Assembly (NCBI GenBank): GCA_030549495.1
Contig: JAUIRK010000677.1
Location: forward strand, 1 to 64,000
From: Nectonema munidae
Lineage: Eukaryota; Nematomorpha; Nectonematoida; Nectonematidae
Direction of reading: 5' to 3'
DNA length: 64,000 nt
Below the pieces are notes generated by a model. The model saw only the letters and a list, made by a program, of their open reading frames with translations. It had not been told where the DNA came from and did not search any database. The position numbers were made by a program, and so were the translations under genes. Of the stretch, positions 57,641 through 64,000 are shown piece by piece (positions within the stretch are counted from its first letter, which is position 1; the number at the start of each line of letters is the position of its first letter).

Positions 57641-59447
57641 TACCGTATTTTTCGGACTATAAGGCGCACTGGATTATAAGGCGCAAACTCAAAAAAATAC
57701 AAAAAGGTTTACTTGCTTCATATATAAGGCGCACCGGATTATTAGGCGCATTAAAAATCTTAACTTAAAACCAATATACTAGGTAATTAGGCTAATAGTT
57801 TATTGAAATAACGCTTTAATCAAAATAAGAAAAAATTAAATTGCTTTTATTATTCGCTTTGAAATCCTTCAAACCCTTCATTTTCTGTGTCGGAATTTAA
57901 AAGTTGAGCAATCTCTTCGCTCACTGAATAATCAAGTGATTCATCATCAGTAGAGTCAGAATCCTCTCTAGTTATTTCCAAATCATCAATAATTCCAGCT
58001 TTATTAAAACCGCGAATTATGCATGAAGGAGAGACTTTAGACCAAGCTTCTAGAATCCACTTACTAATGGTGGAGTAATCAACACGTCGTTGCCTTCCAG
58101 TTTTCGTGAAAGTGTGTTCGCCATCTGTCATCCAGCGCTCCCATAGAGCTCTTAATTTAACTTTAAAGGATCTATTCGCAGTAATATCCAAAGGTTGTAA
58201 CTCCTTCGTCAAACCACCAGGAATTATTGCTAATTGCGTGTTAATTTTTTTAACGTGAGCCTTTATCTTATCGGTGATGTGAGCACGCATAGAGTCGCAA
58301 ATCAACAATGACGGCGATGAATGGAAAAAACCATCAGATCTTTTAACAAATACTTCATTAAGCCACTCGCTCATCTTTTGCTCGTCCATCCACCCCTTTG
58401 AATTAGCTTTAATAATAATTCCAGATGGAAACTTATCTTTTGGTAAAGTCTTTCGTTTGAAAATTATCATGGGTGGGAGTTTAGAGCCATTGGCTTGACA
58501 TGCAAGAACTACAGTGAAGCACGATTTTTCATTTCCTGTAGTAGAAATTGATACCGAACTTGTTCCTTTTTTATCTACTGTACGGTTCATAGGAATATCG
58601 AAAGTGAGTGGAATTTCATCCATATTAGTAATGTGTGTCAGTTTAATATTTCTTTGAGAGACAATTTCTTTGAGGTAACTTTTGAAAACACAAACTTTTT
58701 CTTTGTAGTCTTTTGGTAGTTGTTGCGAAACAGTAGTTTTTGTGCGTATTGAAAGATTTTTCCTCTTCATAAAGCGAAAACACCATGATGAACCTCCTTG
58801 GAACTCTTTAATTTTCATTTCATGTGCTAAGATTGGCTTTTGCTTTCAATCTGATCGAAATCGTTGATATACCTCTACCCATTGTTCTTTGTTCTATTAC
58901 CCACTGTTCGAGATCATTTTCCAACTGAGGCCATCTAGCTTTGTTACCTCTAAAATTTCGTTTTGTTTTCTTCACTTGTTTTAAGTCGTCTTCTTGTATC
59001 CTCCATTTTCTAACCATGGACTCATTTATGTTGAATTCTCTTGCAGTTGCCCTATTCCCATGCTCTTTCGAATAGTCAATAATTCTTAGTTTAAAACCAG
59101 CATCATATGCATGTCGTTTTGCAGGCATAATTGAAAATTTATAATGAAAAGTTCAAAAACAAATTCAAACTTGAATAATCTCAAATAAAAAACTAATTTA
59201 TTAGGGAAAAGCAATAGCGTAAATAAATGAACCTAGCTTAATTAAAGTAAGCCATTTCAGTTTTAACAAATAACAAGTAAAAGTGAATTGATTTAAACAT
59301 AAAATGAAAAAAACTTAAATTTTGATTGAAAATAATTTTTTTTATGTAAATTTCAGTATATAAGACGCACCATATTATAAGGCGCATTGAAATTTTTAGT
59401 TAAAAAAAAATCTTCAGAGTGCGCCTTATAGTCCGAAAAATACGGTA
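57641..59447 (-). mobile_element. pogo-type element, almost intact, TA target duplication
   Basis: TA at 57641-57642 and 59446-59447 flank 1803 bp. The terminal repeats are perfect for 28 bp, starting CCGTATTTTTCGGACTATAA. Inside both ends the motif TATAAGGCGCA is repeated several times (57680, 57724 and 57745 on the left; 59361, 59380 on the right), probably transposase sites. The transposase is in two frames on the minus strand separated by one frame change, so the copy is recent. Confidence 0.95.
57850..59128 (-). pseudogene. pogo-like DDD transposase, one frameshift
   Basis: The first frame (59128-58820, 102 codons) starts MPAKRHAYDAGFKLRIIDYS and carries the Brinker-type helix-turn-helix (GNRATAREFNINESMVRKW). 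It ends at a stop; 322 codons follow from 58818 in the next frame: SSWCFRFMKRKNLSIRTKTT ends the CENP-B-type domain, then the DDE_1 catalytic core with D67 (HITNMDEIP), D175 (LLICDSMRAH) and D211 (KELQPLDITANRSF), and an acidic tail rich in Ser/Asp/Glu. All three catalytic aspartates are present. A single base change of length near 58815 is the only break seen, so the protein was recently functional. Confidence 0.88.
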
Positions 59448-59463
59448 CTTAATATCGTAAAAA

Positions 59464-59699
59464 AATTAATAACTTATCTAACATCCTCTCCCCGAATGAG
59501 GTATATCAAATCTTACATCTAGCAAAATATGAACTGATAGGTTGGAGATGAATTATCGCGGTATACAGGTTGGAGATGAATTATCGCGTTATACACAGGT
59601 ATACTGTATATAGGTTATAACTTATGTAGCATCGTCTCCCCGAACGAGGTATATCAAATCTTACATCTAGCAGAATGTGAACAAAAAGTTGAACATTGT
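59464..59699. repeat. Dispersed repeat, left half of interrupted copy
   Basis: Contains two partial versions of 'ctccccgaa.gaggtatatc' followed by 'aaatcttacatctagca', plus two units of 'caggttggagatgaattatc'. It continues at 61028 after the hAT insertion, and matches 1835-1995. Confidence 0.7.
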
Positions 59700-61027
59700 C
59701 TCCCTAGTAGTGATGGGACGATTAATCGGAATCGTATCGGAATATCGGAAATTTTGTCTAGCATCGGAATCGTATCGGAATATCGGAAATTTTGTCTAGC
59801 ATCGGAATCGGAGTGGAAATATTTCAACTCGCTCCGATACCAAAACGATTCCAAGTTAATACGTTACATTGATTTTCTTTACTTAGGATTTTATTGTATA
59901 AATGATTTTAGTACTTATTGTGTAGAATCACTTGATTCGACAAAATTATTTAATTATAAAATAAAATTAACATTTTTGTGTTAATTGTGCATTATTATGT
60001 TTAAGCTACTTTTTTTTGTAAATTTTGTGTTATAATTTTATATAAAAAAATTTCATGTACATTTTAAATGTTAAAACCGCATGTATCGAACTATGAGTAA
60101 TTTGTGTAGTGCGGGACACAAGCCCAACGCACAGCCCACTCACTTAAATACATTAGTTCAAATAAATTTTATTTAAATAATAAATTAAAACTAATTGTAA
60201 AATCGCATTGTGTAAGTCGGATGTGTCGATCATTCGCTTAAATCGAAGATGATACTGGTCCCCATCGCATTTAAGAACTAATAACATTGTAGAAACTTTT
60301 CTTAACTCGAAGTTGGATAACTGAGATTAAAAAAAGAAAAATTCAAAATGAGAAAGAAAACAAGAAAAAGAAGTCGCCAATTTTATATATAACAACAACT
60401 CGAAAACTAGAGACTGAAATAACGAAATATTTAAAATATAAATTAATAGAAAGAAACTCAAGTCCGTTTGAATGGTGGAAAGCTAACAAAGAAGACCTTC
60501 CAATATTGGCGTTTTTTTCAAAAAAGTATTTATGTGCTCCGCCTTCTTCAGTTGAAAGTGAAAGAGTTTTTAGTATTGGAGGAAATATTTATTCTCCTAA
60601 AAGAAATCGCTTAGAAGCAAAAACAGGAGAAATGCTTATGTTTTTGCACTATAATTTACGAAAGCTCTAATTTAATTACAATTGATTCAAAAGATCTCAA
60701 TGTAATATTAATAAAATTTTATTCTATCATTATAAGCTGAATATGCTTCTCACTGCTCAAAATTGTGACTATAGTTTTTTTAATTTTCAAAATTTATACT
60801 CAAAATTTTCAAAAGTGGATTATTTATATAATTTTGCTTTCATATTGGGGATATTTATTCGCAAAAAGTGATAGAAATTAATTGAAGTTCAAAATAATAT
60901 TAAAAAGTTATTTTGAGTTGTAATATTTTAGAATCGGAATTGTATCGGGAATCGTATCGGGAACAGGTATATTAAGTAGAATCGGAATCGTTATTAATTT
61001 TGGTATCGTCCCATCACTACTCCCTAG
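59700..61027 (+). mobile_element. hAT element, internally deleted, 8 bp target duplication
   Basis: Perfect 8-mers ctccctag (59700-59707 and 61020-61027) flank 59708-61019. Ends are TAGTGATGGGACGATTAAT and, reversed, TAGTGATGGGACGATACCA, typical hAT. Both ends have inner repeats of 'atcggaatcg'. At 1312 bp it is too short for a whole hAT; only the C-terminal coding block remains. The unoccupied site is preserved at about 1900. Confidence 0.93.
60347..60670 (+). pseudogene. hAT C-terminal dimerisation domain
   Basis: An open stretch of about 107 codons ending at TAA 60668-60670. It reads SSPFEWWKANKEDLPILAFF, YLCAPPSSVESERVFSIGG and KRNRLEAKTGEMLMFLHYNL, the complete hATC domain (WW...P.L...A...L..P..S..SER.FS.G). 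It is uninterrupted, but the catalytic part of the transposase is absent, so it is the remnant left by internal deletion. Confidence 0.85.
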
Positions 61028-61165
61028 TCATTTGTACATGGAATAGAAACCATCGTAGTATACAGGTTGGAGATGAAACATCGTAGTATACAGGTTGGAG
61101 ATGAATCATCGTAGAATACAGGTTGGAGATGAATCATCGTAGTATACAGGTTGGAGAGAAATATT
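61028..61165. repeat. 27 bp minisatellite within the dispersed repeat
   Basis: Four to five units of 'catcgtagtatacaggttgg' + 'agatgaa' between about 61050 and 61160. The copy at 1.9 kb has a single unit, so the unit was multiplied here. Confidence 0.85.
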
Positions 61166-61740
61166 GTTTACCCTATTTGTCGGAATAATCATACTTGCTC
61201 TTGTGTCTTTTTTAGAACGTGCTTGTGAGCGACTCTAGTGTAAATTAAATCCGCTCTCATCAATAAATATCAATGACTCTTGTGAGCTTGGAGCGGTACT
61301 TTGAAATTCTTGAGCATAGCATTTCCTTTTAAAAACAATATCCTCTCTATTCGCAGCTTCAATTTGTTTGCTAACGCGCTTTAGTGTAACTTTCAGATCA
61401 TTTACTGAATTGCTATGGATAGTAGTAAAAGCTATATTTATGCTGTATTTATCTTTGATTTTGCCTCTAATTTCTTCAAGAGTTAACATTGGATTACTTT
61501 CGATTAGGCTTTCAAGATATATAAGTCTTTCAGACGTTAAGCTTTTTTTTTGTGTCCACCATGAGAACTTTTTGGATTTTCTTCATTGTTTTTATCACTA
61601 TGTCTTTGAAGAATTGTAATTTGCAGAGGAGTAGTTTATACCAAGAAGTTCTGATGCTCGTTTAACAGAAAGAAACTCAGTGGAGAGAAGCTTTACTAAT
61701 TCAAGCTTTTTTTCACTTGAAATTTTATTATACATTTTTG
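61166..61740 (-). pseudogene. Tc1/mariner-like (IS630 type) transposase fragment
   Basis: On the minus strand: start MYNKISSEKKLELVKLLSTE, then SVKRASELLGINYSSA, a helix-turn-helix (61735-61630); after breaks MLTLEEIRGKIKDKY (61489) and LIFIDESGFNLH (near 61245), the second catalytic block. A stop lies after NLH and the frame goes on with SRSQARSKKDTRAS, as in these transposases. The rest is cut away where the dispersed repeat begins at about 61165. Confidence 0.75.
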
Positions 61741-62436
61741 AAAAGAAAAGAAGGAAATTGAGCAAAAACTTGATGAGAATTTCAAAAGTAAAAAGAATGG
61801 TAAATCAAAAAATTTTTCTTTATGTATATAAATGCTTGCCTATATCGATACGAATGCATCACATAAAAAAATTTAATGAATTTAGTCAGATCTGTGCATG
61901 TTTAAAAAGTTTAAATCATAATTGATAAAAAAAAAATTAAAATCTAGAACTATTATTTTTTAGTTTATTTTAAAGCTAAATATTTTTTCGTTCAAAACTA
62001 AAAAATTCAAAACTTCAATAATTGTTTTTGAATGTATAAAGTAATTTTTTAACACAATATATAGTTAAAATTTTTTGTTTTTTATCCAAAAATTTTAAAT
62101 TGAAGACTGTTTACTATAAGAAATTTTAAAAAATTTGCATAAATTAACTTTTTGCATAACTCGTTTATTATAAAAAAGAAAAAATCATTAAAAAAACAAT
62201 ACATTTTTTTACAGTTGAAGTTAGGAATCTAAAAACTTGAACAAGCTATATGGGAAAAGTTTTGAAGACTGGAAAAAATTAATGAGTAAATCAAAGATAA
62301 GTATTGAGATTTCAAGTGCTCGTATATAAAAAAAACTAAAAATCACTGAAAAAATAAATTTTTTTATGTTAAAGTTAAAAAATAAAAAAATTGCAATTTT
62401 CATAAGATTTAGTAGGTATAATAAGACAGGAACAAG
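61741..62436. other. AT-rich stretch, no gene seen
   Basis: No coding similarity on either strand and no repeat recurring elsewhere in the window. It is part of the interior of the fold-back structure. Confidence 0.4.
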
Positions 62437-62510
62437 CGGAATGCGGGTTCGAACCACCGAACTACGGGAGTAGAGTCAGTATGTCCGACCGGTAAACCAC
62501 TTGCCGGCAA
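62437..62510 (-). repeat. tRNA-derived SINE head or tRNA pseudogene
   Basis: On the minus strand the sequence starts GCCGGCAAGTGGTTTACCGG and, about 45 bases on, has GGTGGTTCGAACCCGC, a clear RNA polymerase III B box with a T-arm-like stem. 'aagtggtttaccgg' approximates an A box. The 3' part does not pair with the 5' end, so it is not a working tRNA. It directly abuts the right arm of the fold-back structure. Confidence 0.5.
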
Positions 62511-64000
62511 TTTTTGTATAGTAAAAAGGCAAACTAATGACGACAAACTTAAAATGAAAAAGGACGAACTTAAAATGAAAAAGGACGAACTAAAATGAAA
62601 AAGGACGAACTTAAAATGAAAAAGGACGAACTAAAATGAAAAAGGACGCACTTAAAATGAAAAAGGACGAACTTAAAATGAAAAAGGACGAACTTAAAAT
62701 GAAAAAGGACGAATTAAACTGAAAATGCTATATACAATATTATTATAAATAATATCTCAAGACTGAATTATTCAGGAATAATTTACAAAAGGCTTTTGGA
62801 TCAATTACCGTTGTTTATATCATTAAATTTGGGCAATGAAAACGAAGAAAATATGCAGATATAATAAAGAAAATTGACTACAAAAGTTATCTAAATTATT
62901 AATTATTGTTAAAGTTAATTGGGATGATTTAAAAGGAACTGCAAATAATATTGACACTCATTTTATAGATAAAACTAGTTCAATCATAAATAATTTATAA
63001 TTTATAATTATAAGATTAGGAAAAATAAATATAAAGTTAGTAAAAATGCACGCATTTATGAGCAAATATTGATTAAAATAAAGGAAGGATAAACTATATA
63101 AAAAAGGCAATACTTCTATAATTTTAACACTTAAAACAAGCTCAAAGAATGTGTTAAAAATCTAAAAAGTTAATTTGGTGCTCAATGGTTGAATATTTCT
63201 AAAAATCATCCAATACATTTAAAATGACTCTAGAAGACTCTGGAAAAAGTAGACTCAGTAATAAAAGTAGAGAGATCAAAGAGTAAAGTAAAAATATCGA
63301 TTGATGAATCAAATATAAACAAAGAATAACGAGTTGGCAGATGAATTGCCATTCATTTTAAAGATAAAATAAGTCACATAATAAACAAAAATAAAATGGA
63401 TTCATGTGAGTACACTATACTTAAACCTGAATACAACACTTTCTTTCAATTTAAAAATGTTTCATATAATGATATATTAAATACAATTAACCAACTTAAA
63501 AATAGAAATACAACCCACATTTATGGAATATCAATTAATATGGTAAAAATAATCGCCAACCCAATAATAAAACCGCTTGTCATTATATATAATAAATGCA
63601 TATCTCAAGCTCATTAAAATAAGTAAAGTCCTACCAATAGCAAAAAAGAAGGCAACTGAAATGAACACTTTTTAGACCTGTCAGCATCGTACTTGTGTTT
63701 TCAAAAATATTAGAAAAATAGTCAAATTTATAATCACTTTGAATTTAATTTCTTGCTTGAAGATCATCAATTCGGTTTTCGAAAATTGAAAAACTCCACT
63801 CTATAATTATTTCTGAAATCATTGACAATGGGAATAAAAATGTTAGTTCATTAAGTAATCCGTATGACACGAATAACAAATTATTATTATCAATATTAAG
63901 CAGGACCTTCATGAATAACCAGTTATTATTAAATTATAACCAATCAAAAGCGATGCTATCTTCTCAAAATACAAACGTATTCCTTTCCAATGTCAGGATT

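Larger units (their letters stand above)
56975..62734. mobile_element. Fold-back structure with minisatellite arms
   Basis: The outer ends are inverted copies: 'tatatagcattttcagttta' at 56977 and its complement ending at 62734. Left arm 56977-57140 and right arm 62510-62734 are built from 19-20 bp units (TTTAAGTTCGTCCTTTTTCA and complement), about seven on the left and ten on the right. Both arms finish inside with the same unique text ('agtttgcctttttt' then 'actatacaaaaat'). The interior is AT-rich non-coding DNA with pogo, hAT, a Tc1-like piece and a tRNA-like piece. The flanks rejoin as one LINE. The target duplication is TA or TATA; the palindromic junction prevents a clear choice. No own transposase is identified. 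Confidence 0.85.
56380..64000 (+). mobile_element. LINE split by a fold-back insertion, runs off the window
   Basis: The left part (56387-56974) holds the AP-type endonuclease: IICVQESWL, FSSRNYSFIYS, then YVLLGDFNINF and TTRPASNTCI. The right part resumes at about 62735 with NYSGII and DQLPLFISL (end of the endonuclease), a linker, then KNVSYNDILNTINQLKN and YGISINMVK (63396-63617), and near 63750 LEDHQFGFRKLKNSTL, the start of the polymerase. A MITE (56592-56705) and the 5.76 kb fold-back structure interrupt it. Near 63830 the copy jumps from the fingers to text beyond the expected YxDD box, so a deletion is likely. Confidence 0.8.

Noticed and set aside
57850-59128. Domesticated pogo-derived host gene
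   Set aside because: Perfect terminal repeats, a TA duplication and a frame break show it is a transposon copy.
62437-62510. Functional tRNA gene
   Set aside because: The acceptor stem cannot form between the 5' and 3' ends and no clear anticodon arm is seen.

Overview
This window is eukaryotic and very AT-rich. It carries spliced genes, a RING-finger gene of the meiotic RNF212/Zip3 type, and many animal-type transposons (piggyBac, hAT, pogo, Tc1/mariner, RTE and Jockey/CR1-like LINEs), so it comes from an invertebrate animal genome. An arthropod or a cnidarian would fit; the sequence alone does not decide. Only one confident host gene is visible, an RNF212-like gene on the minus strand at 38141-39826, plus one possible small two-exon gene at 42482-42851. 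Almost everything else recognisable is mobile or repetitive DNA. I saw no LTR retroelement, Polinton, CRISPR array, rRNA gene or intact tRNA gene.

Layout. 1-1181: 3' end of a LINE with a CTT tail. 1.2-9.0 kb: old AT-rich sequence with a decayed piggyBac (about 3.96-4.72 kb), an N-terminal hAT fragment with a TTF-type zinc finger (about 5.81-6.24 kb) and a degenerate 135-150 bp tandem repeat (6.33-7.02 kb). 9.03-12.13 kb: about 47 copies of a 65/66 bp minisatellite holding a telomere-like motif. 12.18-16.07 kb: a two-gene DNA transposon, with a broken transposase followed by an intron-bearing companion gene. 16.07-27.46 kb: a tandem array with a 1.51 kb unit, opened by three later insertions with clear target duplications (RTE LINE, piggyBac, LINE tail). 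27.5-29.75 kb: a minus-strand LINE. 30.8-37.7 kb: piggyBac, hAT and TTAA-MITE insertions, with a duplicated scrap of the 3' end of the RNF212-like gene. 38.1-39.8 kb: the RNF212-like gene. 40-45 kb: non-coding, with small hAT-like ends and the candidate microprotein gene. 45.35-51.7 kb: hAT, an unclassified transposase and piggyBac, all minus strand. 52-55 kb: no recognised gene. 55.2-64.0 kb: LINE remains; one LINE is split by a 5.76 kb fold-back structure whose arms are inverted 19-20 bp minisatellites and whose interior holds pogo, hAT, Tc1-like and SINE-like pieces.

The nesting gives a relative chronology: the tandem array and the LINE at the right edge are older than the elements inside them. 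Several short stretches look like corrupted consensus sequence (long homopolymers in place of text that sister repeat copies preserve), so some frame breaks here may not be biological.
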